Assembly (NCBI GenBank): GCA_020152595.1
Contig: JAIGNY010000099.1
Coordinates: forward strand, 1,955,126-2,019,125
Reading direction: 5' to 3'
Source of the DNA: Chiridota heheva
Lineage: Eukaryota; Echinodermata; Holothuroidea; Apodida; Chiridotidae
DNA length: 64,000 bases
A model generated the notes under the pieces. The model saw only the letters and a program-made list of their open reading frames with translations. It did not search any database and was not told the origin of the DNA. Numbering within the stretch: the first letter of the stretch is position 1; each line of letters starts with the position of its first letter. The translations under genes were made by a program, and so were the position numbers. This document shows, in pieces, positions 37,130-49,844 of this stretch.

Positions 37130-38275
37130 TTTCAAGATTTTCTTTCACGTTAGCTCACCCCCCATGGTATGCACCCCCCCCCTTCAATGGTATGCATGAC
37201 ATCATCACCAACAGAGCACACAAATCATGGGTTACAGTGTTTACAAGCTCTTTTCAGCAAAATCATATTAAGCCCGCCCACTATGCATGTTAATGAATTT
37301 CAACGTTGTTCATACCAGCTAACAACATATTTATACCACATATTAAACAAAGCGGTGGTAATTGTTAAAAAATGAGCATTTGAAGATATTAAAATTAAAC
37401 CCCGCCTACTCATTAATAGCATGACATCACCACCAAAATCAATAGTGCACATCTACAGACCTTGGACTATCAGCGTACCACAGAAAATAAAAACAGAATT
37501 TCGATCATCAGATATTGTGCTCACAAGCTCTTTTCAGCTAAATCAAATTAAACCCCGCCCACCATGCATATTAATGATACTAAACAATTTTATACAATGA
37601 ACACATACACACTGGCTAACAACATAATTATACTGAATATGAAAATAAATCAGACATGTAATTGTCAAAATAAGAGTATTTCAAAATTATGTAATTAAAG
37701 TCCTGCCTACAGTACTCATTAAAAAACACTACCAAAAACAATAAATCACATCTACAGACCATGGGCTATATGTGTACCAAATATGACATGAATTCAGTTT
37801 ACCGTTCTGAAGATACCGTACTTACAAGCTCTTTTCAACAAAATTATGTTAAGCCCCGCCCACTATGCATATTAATGAAGTTCAACATTTTTGTGCAATG
37901 AACATGTGCACACTAGCTTACAGCATAATTACACTCAATATGAAACAAAGCAGACAAAAGGTTGTGAAAATATGAGCATTTCAAGATAATTACATTAAGC
38001 CCTGCCTACTCATTAATATGCATGACATCGCTACCAAATAGGGCACATCTACGAACCATGGGCTATCTGTGTACCACATATGACATGAATACGGTATATC
38101 CTTCTTGAGATATCGTACTTACGAGCTTGCTGGCACATCATACATACACACCCATATATACACCCATACAACCCTCACCACCCCCCTCCTCACCCCTACC
38201 CAAACACACACACATATATATACACGCCAGCATGACTGCATAGGTTCCTTATGCTATTAGCATCGGAACCAAACA
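37130..38275 (+). mobile_element. HINE-like element, three tandem internal units and 3' hairpin
   Basis: Three-plus direct units of about 286-303 bp, each with AAGCCCCGCCCACTATGCAT (boxes near 37,272, 37,551 and 37,852) and GACCATGGGCTATCTGTGTA. They are followed by CA/TA microsatellites (38,150-38,225) and the right terminus GCATAGGTTCCTTATGCTAT then TAGCATCGGAACC (38,248-38,270). That terminus folds into a hairpin with stems GGTTCC/GGAACC and ATGCT/AGCAT. The same terminal order occurs at 27.3-27.4 kb. Confidence 0.6.
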
Positions 38276-39654
38276 TTTAAAAAAATCCACTTCTAAACAT
38301 TGTCAGAATTTAAAATAAAATCAGGTAAACCGTTGTTGCATCTACTAGAATGCAAATAATATTTTGCATTCAAAAATTAGAAGATTAATGCAGTAATTTT
38401 AATCATCTAACAAACGAAAGCAAACTACTGGTACAGAGAAATTAAAAATACGCATTTAGAAATACCATTCCAAAATCCCACAGCAAATGCTGAAGGTTTT
38501 CGTTAACAATACCACAAAAAGTACACAAAGGTGCTACTATAAAATCTAAATTTAAACAGATAAATGTGAGCGACAAAGATATGATGCAAAAAATGGAATT
38601 GGAATTGGTAGAACGTAAAAATTCCCATCTCACTTGAATTGTAGGTAGGTACATGAGATTTGTGTACGTTGACGGACTGTGGGTGTAAACACACATGTCG
38701 TATTCCCTCCCTAGGGGAGTAGAGGTGAATACCATAATAAATAGTGAATGGTAAATTAACATCACCAAACCTAAGAATAAAATCATGATATAATATAGGG
38801 GTACCATCATAATAAAATATATCTCTATGGCATTAATATCGTAAAGGCTAATTAAAAACAATGTTGATGTCAATTTTGATAAATAAGTTATTTAAAACAA
38901 TTTGAATACCAAAATTATGCTTGGGCAAACAACATTTAGTCAGCCCAGGCTTCACTCACCTGTTATATTTATATAAAAAAAATTGAACTACACGAGATGT
39001 CAGTCTTCATATTAGTCTAGCTATATAATTGGTAAATGAGTTTATTAATATTGTACAAAATATTAATCTAGAAAATTAACGTTGTGGCAGAAATTCCTAA
39101 ACGGCAACATTTGTATACCTTAGGGGAGCTCAAAGTTGGAAGGTGAAAATACAAACAAGATTATCACACAGCTTTTTGAACAAGGGGCATGGTTATCAAG
39201 TTGGTATCAACTCGTCAATATTTAAGATTGGTACTCCTGTCTCCCCATGCATTGTACAAATGATTGAAGATGGCGGTCAATCATGTTCAACGCACTTAAA
39301 ATCTTAAATCTGGTGTAGAAAAGGGCATGAGTACACAGAACTCTTAATCTTACTGGTACATGTAAATGAATAGAGAGGTGACTTATCAAGAAAAATAATG
39401 ATGACCTACTAATCACTCCCTAATTTGGCAGAACTCACAACTACTCTGTACGACATAAAGTCCTTTGAAACAATGTCATATGCACAAGGCCTGTGCCTGC
39501 AACCCCACCCTACACATCAACCATATATTTTTAATTACAATGACTAGTTACAATGAATATTTTGTTAAAATATAATTACTTTGTCAAAATTAAAGTTACA
39601 CTTTTCAAGATAAAAAATCCCCTCATCCCTTACATCACCCTAATTATGTAGACC
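38276..39654. other. Gene-free AT-rich stretch
   Basis: A minus-strand open frame at 38,442-38,873 is hydrophobic and compositionally biased, without domain or splice support. I do not call it a gene. Nothing else was recognised. Confidence 0.35.
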
Positions 39655-39950
39655 TAGATGGCTACTGGGGCCAAGCCGACCCAAACCAAGCCAAACTGAC
39701 CCAAACCAAGCCAAACCGACCCAAGCCAAAATGACTCAAACCAAGCCAAACCGACCCAAACCAAGCAAAATCTGACTCTAATTAAGCCAAACCGACCCAA
39801 ACCAAGCCAAACCGACCCAAACCAAGCCAAATCGACCCAAACCAAGCCAAACTGACCCAAACCAAGCCAAACCGACCCAAACCAAGCCAAACCGACCAAA
39901 ACCAAGCCAAACTGACCAAAACCAAGCCAAACCGACCAAAACCAAATATT
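39655..39950. repeat. 20-bp minisatellite
   Basis: About 14-15 copies of the unit CCAAACCAAGCCAAACCGAC, with C to A changes in the last copies. The Trp/Phe/Gly-rich minus-strand open frames across it are artefacts of the repeat. Confidence 0.95.
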
Positions 39951-42244
39951 TCCAGGCAAGTGTTATAATGTCTTTTTTTCTAAACTTTTCTTCCCCAGTT
40001 TTTTTCATTTTTTATTCTTCAGTTTTTCAATCTTATCCCTTCTTATTGTCTGATAATTGTCTTCAAATTTCATGAAATAAACATTGCTTTGCTGAAAATA
40101 AATACCAACTGAAAATACGCAAATATTGTGCACTGTTTATTTCCTGACTAATTTCCTGTAATCGTCAATATATGCCAAATGTTATAAAGGCCGTAAATGC
40201 AGGGATCAGGGGGACCTTCCCCCAATATTTTGCAATACTGAAGGAACGTCAATCTATTCTCACTGTCTAAAGTATATGGCTCAAGCCTATGGGGCTCATT
40301 CTGAGGATCAAAGCCACATACATGCAAATACTGTATTCCTTAAATAATAGGCTAGGTCTTGAAAATTAAACTTTTAGATAGATACTGTACATAGACTATG
40401 CCAATAATTCCACCCCCTCCCACCCTTTCAAAAGAAATTTTCAATGGGATTACAATGCAGCTAGGATGTATAGTATAAACCTGCTAAAATTCTGTCTTAA
40501 GTCATACTCTTTTTTTATTTCCAGTGAGATAGCACATCATGACTAATAATGATAAACAATGAGGACTAAAAAAACCACTTGCTGAAATGTTTTAATGAAA
40601 TTACTCTGAAGGTAAGGAAATAATTTTGTTTTAATGCTATTATAATTTTATTTAAAGATCTATGGATGCTTACAGTATAAACTTATTATTGTTTATTATT
40701 TAACTATAACTCTTCAAATGAGCTGTTATAAAATTGACTTTAAACTTCGGAAAAGTTCCAAGTTACAAACAAACAAAAAGTTTGAAGATTGGTGGTATAT
40801 CAATGTGAAGAATTTAGTTTCTTTCCTAATTATCAGTAATTTAAAATGATAGCTGAAATACCCAACTAGAGATTTTCATTCAGGGTTACAATTCAAAGTT
40901 AATTTTATAGGCCTACCGTCCCAGTAGATATCAACTACACTTATGTGTATACACTTAAATGTCCATGATTTAAATCAGGGATACTGTTATTGACAATATC
41001 CCTATTTTACCTTATCCATGCCCTGAGTATAAAGCACATTAATCTTTAAGTCATCTTGGTAGACTGTCATTGTACACCTTCACCGTAAAACAAAGATTTA
41101 CGACCACTTAAAAAAATAAAGAGTTTTCATTGTTCTAGTTTTTAAGGTCACAGTGGATAGAGGTGAATTCCATGATTTTGCATATCTTATTTTTTTTCAA
41201 CAGATCTTTCTCAAAAATGATAAATAAAGATGAACAAATTTTCAACATGAAAATGTGTGTGCCACGGTATGTACTGTATGTACAGTACTTGAGAGAGAAA
41301 ATGTGTATTAAATAAATGTTACTCATCTTTATATCACATGTATAATGTTTATTTTTATTTGCTTTCACATGCTAAGACTTTTTTATTTGCATACAGTATG
41401 GTATTATAAACTATTCAAAATAATTTAAAATAAGTTACTTAAGTGAATTAGGTGAACAGTGAGCTATTGGGAATTAAAGCAAAAACTTTTTTAAGTACTT
41501 AGCAAAAGTAGATTTTCTGCATACATGTACCAAGGAGCTGTGTAGAAGCTCCTTGCATGTACCATTTATACACTCTAGGATTTTTTAGCATACAGTAGCT
41601 AATACCATCAAATATAAATGTTTACAATGGGTACGACTGTTTTAAACTGTATATTTTTAACACTGATCGAGTGCTACATGTGAAAGACTCTGCTACATGT
41701 AAGTGTGAAAAGTGACCTAACTGTGTACAGTGTGATGTCACAAAGGCAAATCCAAGACAATTGTGTATTTTGAAACTTAATTGCCTGTTTCTAAATTACT
41801 GGAAGCTATTTAAAAAAAAAAAAATAAGGTATTAACCATGGACTTAAAAAAATTGTGCTTTGCCCATTTTCTTATGAACCTTACCCTCTAAGGGCAGGCA
41901 GTAAAAAAAAAAAAAAAAAAAATTGGTTCTATAGAAATACGTAAGAATTATCTTGGATCTGCCTTTATGACATACTTACTGCCAGGTCATTTTTCAACAC
42001 ACTAGCACACCCTTTGAAATGCTACTAAACAGAACAAGATATTGTTTCTTTAATATTCCTCTTAAAAAAATTAGTATTCACAAAAATATTCCTTTGAAAA
42101 AATGCATGAATTTCCTAAAATGGACAATACAGTAAAAAGTATGTAAATATTAATACATTTTATTCAAAGCGCATTGCTGCAAAACGGATTCACATTTCTT
42201 CCTGTGAATGCAGACCCTACTGAAAATAAGGAATTATGTTGGAT
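39951..42244. other. Gene-free stretch with one dispersed repeat
   Basis: AT-rich, without exon-like sequence. The segment 41,700-41,995 is a diverged copy of 49,845-50,130. Confidence 0.4.
41700..41995 (+). repeat. Dispersed repeat, copy 1 of a pair
   Basis: It shares GTGTACAGTGTGATGTCACA-like, AAAGGCAAATCCAAGACAA, TAAATTACTGGAAGC and CTTGGATCTGCCTT words, in order and spacing, with 49,845-50,130. An A-rich tract interrupts this copy. Probably an unclassified SINE or MITE family. Confidence 0.55.
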
Positions 42245-42600
42245 TGTGCATGGGGTGGTACAGCTCGCTGAGATTGGGATTGAGGGTGGGTGGATTAAGT
42301 CCCTGGGATTAGGATTGAGGGGTGGGTGGGTGGTTCAGCTCGCTGAGATTGGGATTGTGGGTGGGTGGGTCAGTTGGTTGAGATTGGGATTGAGGGTGGG
42401 TGGGTCAGTTCGTTGGGATTGAGGGTGGGTGGGTCAGTTGGTTGAGATTGGGATTGAGGGTGGGTGGGTCAGTTCGTTGGGATTAGGATTGAGGGTGGGT
42501 GGGTCAGCTCGCTGGGATTGGCATTGTGGGTGGGTGGGTCAGCTCGCTGGGATTGGGATTGAGGGTGGGTGGGTCAGCTCGCTGGGAATAAAATTGGGGA
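42245..42600. repeat. G-rich minisatellite of about 36-39 bp units
   Basis: Nine to ten units of the type GGGATTGAGGGTGGGTGGG followed by TCAGCTCGCTGGGATT or TCAGTTGGTTGAGATT. The core is shared with the array at 30.8 kb. Apparent open frames are repeat artefacts. A poly-C tract follows at about 42,630. Confidence 0.92.
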
Positions 42601-43429
42601 TGAGTGGGTACAAGTGGCATGTCCCTGACCCCCCCCCCCCCCTCACATATTTTCTGGAATTGCCCAATGATGTCCCACGAGCTAACGGTAACAGCTCTGG
42701 GAGTGGAACAGATTTAACAACCTTCCGAGACAAGTCTTCTATCTTTAAGAACTGTAATTTCTATGGAAATGTCAACATCAACATGCACTAGAACAATTCC
42801 TCATTTTATTTAGGTTTACTTACAAACTTTAGAATGTGTTCTTCCTCCGTTCCACATCCTTAAATTGAACATCAGTTCAACTTCTGCGCTGCCAGCGCTC
42901 GGAATTTACGTTAGGACAGTACGTGACCTCTATTGAGTTACAAGTGTGATGATGATCTGTTGACATTTACGAGTGTGATGATGAACTGTTGACCTTTTTC
43001 TTTGTATTTCTTGGTTAGGAATTTGTTGTTGTTTCTTTCTTTGCCAACTTAACAGGTTTTATTATATCGAAAATGAATATTACACAGATGCTTCAACAAA
43101 AAATTTTTGACTTTCATCATAACAAGTTTGTTACAATATATCTGAAAACGACAACATTTGTGAGGCACTGGTTATCATTTTGAGAACAATTACCGCTATT
43201 TTATTTATTTAAGTTAGAGACAGTGAAGTAACTGGCCCGCCCACATCATATCGAGGATATGAAACCGTCATTGTTTTGTGATTGGTTTAAAAGACAATGA
43301 TATTGAATATGCATGATTGAAAAGGTTCGTTGTTCCCAAAACTCAGAATTTTTTCTTAAATTTATAACTCCATTACTGCTATTTTTCCCAACAAAAATCA
43401 GTTAGAAATGTACAAAAAGTGATAGCATA

Positions 43430-43550
43430 GAAATAAATTACTCTTCCTCGCCCATTAATGGACTCGGCTTCGCCTCGCCCAATATTCGTCAAATTTTAGG
43501 GGCTCGCCAAGTTATTACCCAACAATGGGCTCAAAATTGCAATTTATTTC
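43430..43550. repeat. Foldback repeat, GGTAATAACC family, copy 3
   Basis: A 121-bp palindromic element from GAAATAAATTACTCTTCCTC to GGGCTCAAAATTGCAATTTA then TTTC. Internally GCCCATTAATGG and CCAACAATGGGC mirror each other, around GGCTTCGCCTCGCCC. Confidence 0.6.
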
Positions 43551-45070
43551 TTAAATATAGGATATGATATATGCATACTTCTGCGGCAGACAGACCAAAA
43601 GATATAACCGTTTTCTGAAGGCGCGCGGGCGCTGCGCTGATTTTTTTGTCCATTTGTTCAGGCTGATGGTTGAATAACTATATGGTACCAGTCTAGATGA
43701 AAATCTTCGTGTGACGTCATACGCGCCATTTACCACCCTTTTAGAGTCAAATGCTCTTCAGACGTAGTGGCAAAAGAGTACATTTTGTAAAACGCAGATA
43801 AGTTAGTTACTACTTCCTGAATGCTAGTTGGGTAATTATATCTACACCGTGCGTACTTTTTAGTTCTTTTTACAACGCATGATATTAAGCGCATGTTACA
43901 TTGGTGTGAAAACTCGCTTGCGCGTCAGACGAAATGATATGCTGGAAATCTGTTAACTTTCTGGACACTTTTTCCCATATTCACGGAAGTATAGACATTG
44001 TGCAGGAAAGAAAGATCTTTCATGTCAGCATATGTTGCATAAGTACAGATTGGAATTTCGATCTTTATGAAAATATTGATGCAAACCAAGTACGCAGTTC
44101 GTCATCTTTAGATAAAAAAAAAATACACACTTTTAGTCTGTTTTATGAGCGTGTGCATCGGAAAAGCTGTGCCGCTAAATTACCCGTATGCGCGATGTGT
44201 TCCGAAAACACGAAACATATAAACAAAATAAAGTATTCACGCAAATTTAACCACACTATATCATTGAGAGAAATCATTGCATTAATATTATTACAGGATT
44301 CTTCGCGCAACTGGATCACTATCTTGGGAATATTCACCTAAATACCAACCGTCGCCCAAAAAAGATCCAGAAGACTTAGGTAAGGCTGCCATTAATTATT
44401 AATTTAATCATTTATAAGAAGAAAGTTTGAAGTTTTGAATACAACTGTACAACAAGTTTGAATTTCAAAGCCACTGATCTTGATTTTATTATTTGGCATT
44501 CTTCTTATACTTTTTTTTTTGGCCGTAACAAGATGTTTATGTTTCCGTTTATTATTTCAATATTTTTCATAGGAAAGCACCTCTTTCAGTCAGTGAGTAG
44601 ATTTGTAGATTTGGACAATACTGATGGTCCCTTGAATACATTTGCATTGCCGTTTATGCAGCATTATGTAACAAGGTTAGTTTTTTCACTATTTTACTCG
44701 GCATGCATTAGAAAACATCTGATTCCATAAACATCCTTCATTCTTTTTAAATTTTATTTTTCTATTTTGCAACTGAAATGAATTGCCTCGGACGCCGGAT
44801 TGTATGGGTTTCAAGAAGGAATAAAGGCTCTAATAAGTATTGAAAGGAAAAATAACTCAGTTTTAGTATGATGCAGGTTGTTGATTTACGTGCAAATCTG
44901 TAATACAAATTAACCACGATTTTGATATCAGTTGGTTAGATTAACATTTATCTGGATCTGAAATTCTCTCGTTGTAGTATGGACTTGTTGTACCTGGTAG
45001 GTATATGACAGCAAACGAATCCGAGTTCCGTACTTGACCTTCTTTATTTTAAATACATTTATTTCATTTA
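43551..45070. other. No recognised gene; one unassigned open frame
   Basis: An open frame at 43,934-44,341 (+, 135 codons) has a balanced composition and a CAMC motif, but no family is recognised and there is no good splice context. It is therefore left as an unsupported possibility. The remaining sequence is non-descript. Confidence 0.25.
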
Positions 45071-45074
45071 CCAT

Positions 45075-45362
45075 ATTTTGTACAGATAGAGAGAGAGTTG
45101 AACACACAATTACAATGACGGGGTCGTCGCCTGCGTATTCGCTTATGATAGTACAAATGCTATCACGAAACGCTTAATACGACCCGGATGAGAACACAGG
45201 TACGACGTACGGACAGACATAACATCGACAACCAAGTCAATGTCCACGGCCTTTGATAACCAGTTGTGGTGCACTGGCGTGTCTACCCAACCCAGACTTG
45301 AACCCCAGGGCCTCGTGGTCTGTAGACATGTATGATAAGCGCTACACCACAGTTAGTAGACA
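45075..45362 (-). mobile_element. tRNA-derived SINE, nearly complete
   Basis: Minus strand from about 45,355: TGTGGTGTAGCGCTTATCA (box A), GGGGTTCAAGTCTGGG (box B), then a body containing GATAACCAGTT-complement words. It ends with GAATACGCAGGCGACGACC and a GTAATTGTGTGTTCAACTC tail followed by CT-rich repeats. Fragments of the same family occur at 9,575-9,630 (middle) and 51,455-51,505 (3' end). Length is about 285 bp. The pol III boxes are well preserved. Confidence 0.7.
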
Positions 45363-47740
45363 TGTTGTACAGAAAAATGACAGCGCTAAATAAGTAGTTG
45401 GCTCAGGGGCCGTTTTTCTTCGTCAAACACATCACCTGGAATAGCTAGATACCAAGAAAATGAAAATAAGCACACTTCTTTGATGCTTCTTAATCCCAAA
45501 ACTTCTTTAACATAGCGCATAAGGGTCCAGAAAAAACAAATGGGTTTAATAAAATGCACTGCTTTTATAATTGCATGTACAAATACTTATTTTGACTAAA
45601 AATAATCTGAATACAATTTTGGCACTTAAACCGTCTTATTCAAATCGTAGAGAAATTTCAAGGCAGGCATCAATTAGTACGTTTCTAAGGCAACGATCCT
45701 ATTCACTATTTTCAGGAATTAGCAGCGCTTTAAAAGCTGTAGTCCCATACCGTTTCGCATCACACTCGTAGCGTATGGTACCATGCATGTGGCTCGTAAG
45801 GGCACCGAAAGTGCAATTACCAATACAATTTCCTATTCTGCACCAGCATGGTAAACGCTGAAGTGACGAGGAACAAAGAATTATCTTTATAAGTATAGGC
45901 CTACCCGTCAAGTATTTGTTTAACAACAGTTTCCTACATGCAAATAAGTGCTTACAGATTGAAGTACAGGTACAGAACAGTGAAAGTAAACAATTGGATC
46001 AATTTATTCTCCAGTTCAGTTTGCGATTTATTTATACTGAGATTTGCAGCATGATTGGTGTTTAAAACAACATTGTATTATAATAATTTGTTCAAAACTT
46101 TATACAAGAGACTGTACAATGCTGTAAACACCAAAGTGTTGGTCAGTTTGAACACACCATAGAACACCACGCTGCCTTCTTCAGTCAATGCTTATCAATA
46201 TATTAAGAAGTATTTGATTATCATTGGAAATTTATGAAATTAACCAAATCCACACGTCTCATTTGTAAAATATTGTTTGTTCGCATCAGATCATTTAAAA
46301 ACTGGGATACAATATTAAAATGTGTGCTGGTGTTGCAGTGGGTGCTTTCGGTGATATACATCCAAACTTTAGCTGTTTTATGAAGATGAAGTGTTTTGTT
46401 TTATAATTTTGTAACAACTATCCCTGAGCCTGGTAGGTGCAAATTCAGAGAGGTCTCTGGTGGGAAAAATCTTACCCTAACCCCACAATAACAAAAAACG
46501 AAAAAACAAAGACCAGCTTACATGAATTTGTTGTAGAATTAGGTTTTATAAAGTTTAAAATATATATTAGGCCGATTAACTATATAGTTACTTGTTTTTC
46601 CATCTTAGCTTATACTTGCTGGAAAGGAAAATTTTAACGGGGTTGTCTCTCCTAATTCGACTCATATAAATATAAATTTCAAAACATCAGAAATTATAAA
46701 ATGAATACCTTTTAATGAAAAACATTTCATCCAGACATTTAAAAGAGAAATTAGTTAGAAATATCACTGATACATTTTATTGGTTGGTATATTATATACT
46801 GTTGCCTTGTTCATAGTGTGAAGTGTTCTCAATGTAAACCGAAGGCAGTTCTTGTTAGTATAGTTAATACTTCAAACGTATACTCCAAGTGTGGAGGGTC
46901 TCTTGAAGATTACGCTGTTTTATCATGTTTGTATAGATCGCATGCTACTTTGATAAACATTACAGTTGAATAGATCTAGAGACTAGTAGTTGCTATGTTC
47001 CCATTCAAGTTACATTTTAGTTCTTCTTCTTGACCAGTAATATCTCAAACGAGTTTTAGTTGTCGATATATAAGAATTACATTTCGTTCCATATATAATT
47101 TTGTGTCCTGTAAATGAAAGACTGTTTCTGTTAGCTGGCGCTATAAGCATCTTTGCAAAACAGTTTAGTTACTGTTGATTGGTTCCAGAAATATTACGAT
47201 TATAATGTGGATTTAGCTTGAAGCTCATTATCTGCTGTTGGACTAAAATCCAACGAAAATACAACAAATTCTCATCAATGACAATAACTTCTTCTCTTGT
47301 ATTGGTGAGATAAACCTTATTTTCGATTCGACGATGGACGTTTAGACTGCAGAAAGTTGTAAATGTTTAATGCAAGATAACGAGCGATTTAATTCATTAT
47401 GTTTAATTAAGATTGGAGATGGATATGGGTGATTAACGTGTATACATCTAGTTTCTCGCTGAGTTTAAACTGCTGTACTTTTTAGAATTATATGTAAAAT
47501 TCTTCATGTGGATTATGATTTGCACTGACAAAAGTAAATGTTATAAAATCTTAGAAACTTAAGTTAAATTCTTAACTGAAACACAAAGCTCTTTAAATCT
47601 TTCACCTTTGTCTGTGGTGTGTTTATTGGTGTTGGCAACTAGCATGACCTTTTTTCTGTAAATTGTGAGCTTGTCATTTACAAAACTGACGTGCATACTC
47701 TTCCATCAATTTAAATCTTTCATCTTTTTATGTGACGGAG
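45363..47740. other. Upstream region of the dynein light chain gene, no other gene
   Basis: No second gene was recognised. A 5' untranslated exon of the downstream gene could lie here; the AG at 47,738-47,739 just before its ATG is a weak acceptor candidate. No promoter element could be identified with confidence. Confidence 0.3.
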
Positions 47741-47744
47741 AATC

Positions 47745-48392
47745 ATGGAAATTTCAGAAATTGTTATCAAGCCTGAAAAAGTGTCAACACCACTCCCAAA
47801 TTTGTCGATAAAAAGACGCTCACTAGCCGATGTAGCTTTGCCGCCTGTAGCAACTCCGGCTCGAACCTCACGATGGAATATATTTCGTAGAAATCTAAAG
47901 AGTTCGAGTAGTGACGCAGGAGGAATAGGTATACTCCGGAAGTCCCGAAGTCAACCGATAGTGCCTCGAGGACAACCCAAGAGAGCGCAGAGTAGCAAGT
48001 CCGATATCCCGAATCGCAAAGAAACAGTCGAAACTCCACGACTACAAAACACATACCAATTACTTCCGACTCGTAAATTCGGCGTTGAACGGGTTCGAAA
48101 GGAAGTCACCGATATCGTTTACGGTGTTCTCAAAGATTATGATTATAACGCTGTTGTTGCTGGGAGAATGACGTCACGCATCACCGAAGCCGTAAAAAGA
48201 AGAGTAAAGGGATTACATATCAGCAGGCACAAAATCGTTGTACATGCTATCATTGGATCCAATTGTGGACAAGGAATACAAATTGGAAGTCGTTGTTTAT
48301 GGAATACAGAGACCGACAACGCAACGAGCGTAGCTTTACAGAATCGGTCCCTCTTCGCTGTTGTGACAGTATACGGATTGTACTTTGAATAA
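47745..48392 (+). CDS. Tctex1-domain dynein light chain (DYNLT4/DYNLT5-like)
   Basis: Intact single-exon frame of 215 codons, ATG to TAA. Residues 1-100 are basic, Ser/Pro-rich and likely disordered (LSIKRRSLADVALPPVATPA, SSSSDAGG). Residues from about 104 to 215 form a Tctex1 domain: YQLLPTRKFGVERVRKEV, DIVYGVLKDYDYN, MTSRITEAVKRRVKGL, RHKIVVHAIIGSNCGQGIQI, SRCLWNTETDNATSVA and the closing LFAVVTVYGLYFE. The family usually ends this way (F..V.VFG.Y.E). Tctex-type light chains dimerise and link dynein intermediate chains to cargo or act in axonemal dyneins. The long basic N-terminus and lack of introns fit DYNLT4 (TCTEX1D4) best, DYNLT5 second. It is the only undamaged, convincingly conserved gene in the window. 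The ATG is the first in frame and lies six bases after a possible acceptor AG. Confidence 0.9.
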   Translation: MEISEIVIKPEKVSTPLPNLSIKRRSLADVALPPVATPARTSRWNIFRRNLKSSSSDAGGIGILRKSRSQPIVPRGQPKRAQSSKSDIPNRKETVETPRLQNTYQLLPTRKFGVERVRKEVTDIVYGVLKDYDYNAVVAGRMTSRITEAVKRRVKGLHISRHKIVVHAIIGSNCGQGIQIGSRCLWNTETDNATSVALQNRSLFAVVTVYGLYFE

Positions 48393-49844
48393 GGTACATG
48401 TTTATGGCAGGTAGAGGCAACATTAGCTAAAGTGTTCGTATATATCACTGGTTTCAGTTTTGATATTAGTGTCGTTGAATGATTATCAAAGTATTTATAA
48501 GAAATTGTTTGAATTGTTTTGAACATTCGTATCAAAAATTGCAGTGCCATCACATGAACGAAAGTGTGTTCGAATATTCTTGACATTCAAGAAGAAATAC
48601 GCCGTCACTTTTAGTCCCCAGCTGAGCTCCTTTAAGTTTCATTACATGGGAAAAGCTAGGTCCGATTTTTAAAGTTTTTATATGTCATCTTCCTAAATAA
48701 TAAGCATCGAATAAGATCAGCTCTATTACTAGATACAATAATATTGTTTTACTCACGTTCTCCTCCCATAGTTGACAAACCGTTTGAGACAAACAGAACT
48801 ATGTCAGTATAAATTGAATTTGTAATAATTCAGCAAATCGTATTTGTGTATTGAAAAATTTAAAATAATTTTCCCAAGACTAAGCTTATGATATTTTACA
48901 ATACCATAGTTCTGCTATACCTAACTTAATGTAGGCCTAATATCCAGAAACGTTTTCCTTGCTGGACAAACGTGCTTATTGTCCTGACACCAATAGTCCT
49001 TAAAATGTTTAATGATACTGCACTACACTTATCTAAATTAAAAGTGCTTAGTTTATTTTAAAGCAATAGATACCAACTTGCTGTTTTATGAACCACTAAG
49101 GCAGTACGGATGATCAACTCCCAAAATGTAGGCTCACACTTCCTCAAAAGTTTGATATATCAGGGAGTTATTATTTGGTCCAAATAACAACTCCCTGGAT
49201 ATATACTGGTGCATAAATTGAGAATGAAATCTCAAAACAAAATCAAAACGTTATAATACTAACACATATAAGACACATCTTAAAGATCTAAAGACATGCG
49301 AAGTTACACTTTCTATATAGGTCGAAAGAGTATCAAGATCTGAGCAGATCAGTTTTTGAATTCTGAAGAAACAAAATATGCGAAATGCAGGTGTGTGACT
49401 GTCATGACTGTATAGACAGCTAAATAGGTTTATATATTTTTTAAACTTTCTTTAAGAATTGTGGGAACGTCTGTTTCAGCAAAATCTGTATTACGAGAAT
49501 GGCAAAGAATTACAAACGTTTGGCAACAAGTTGGTTGAATATACCGCTTCAAATGAATATGATAGACATTTAAGAAAAAAACGGATTATCAAAAAAATCC
49601 AAGGTAGCCCTGTAAACGTCACAACATTTACATAAAATATGCAAATTAATGCCTGAGCTATACAATGCTGTGAAATAGCTGAATATTCATTTTTAATTTG
49701 TATTGTTTGCTACTATGATTGTTTATAATATATATTATATGTTGCCGCTACACGTCCTTATACCTTTAGAGTAATATTAAGGTAACAATTTGGTGTGAAA
49801 ATCATTTTATTATCTTTTCCCGTTCAGGATTTAGTGCATTGTGG

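Noticed and set aside
38442-38873. 143-codon hydrophobic open frame (minus)
   Set aside because: Membrane-like composition, but no motif, no splice context and AT-driven codon content.
39654-40008. Trp/Leu/Gly-rich repeated open frames (minus)
   Set aside because: Pure by-product of the 20-bp minisatellite.
42174-42791. Gly/Trp-rich open frames
   Set aside because: By-product of the G-rich minisatellite; no start context or domain.
43934-44341. 135-codon open frame as a gene
   Set aside because: No family recognised, no splice signals; retained only as an unsupported possibility.
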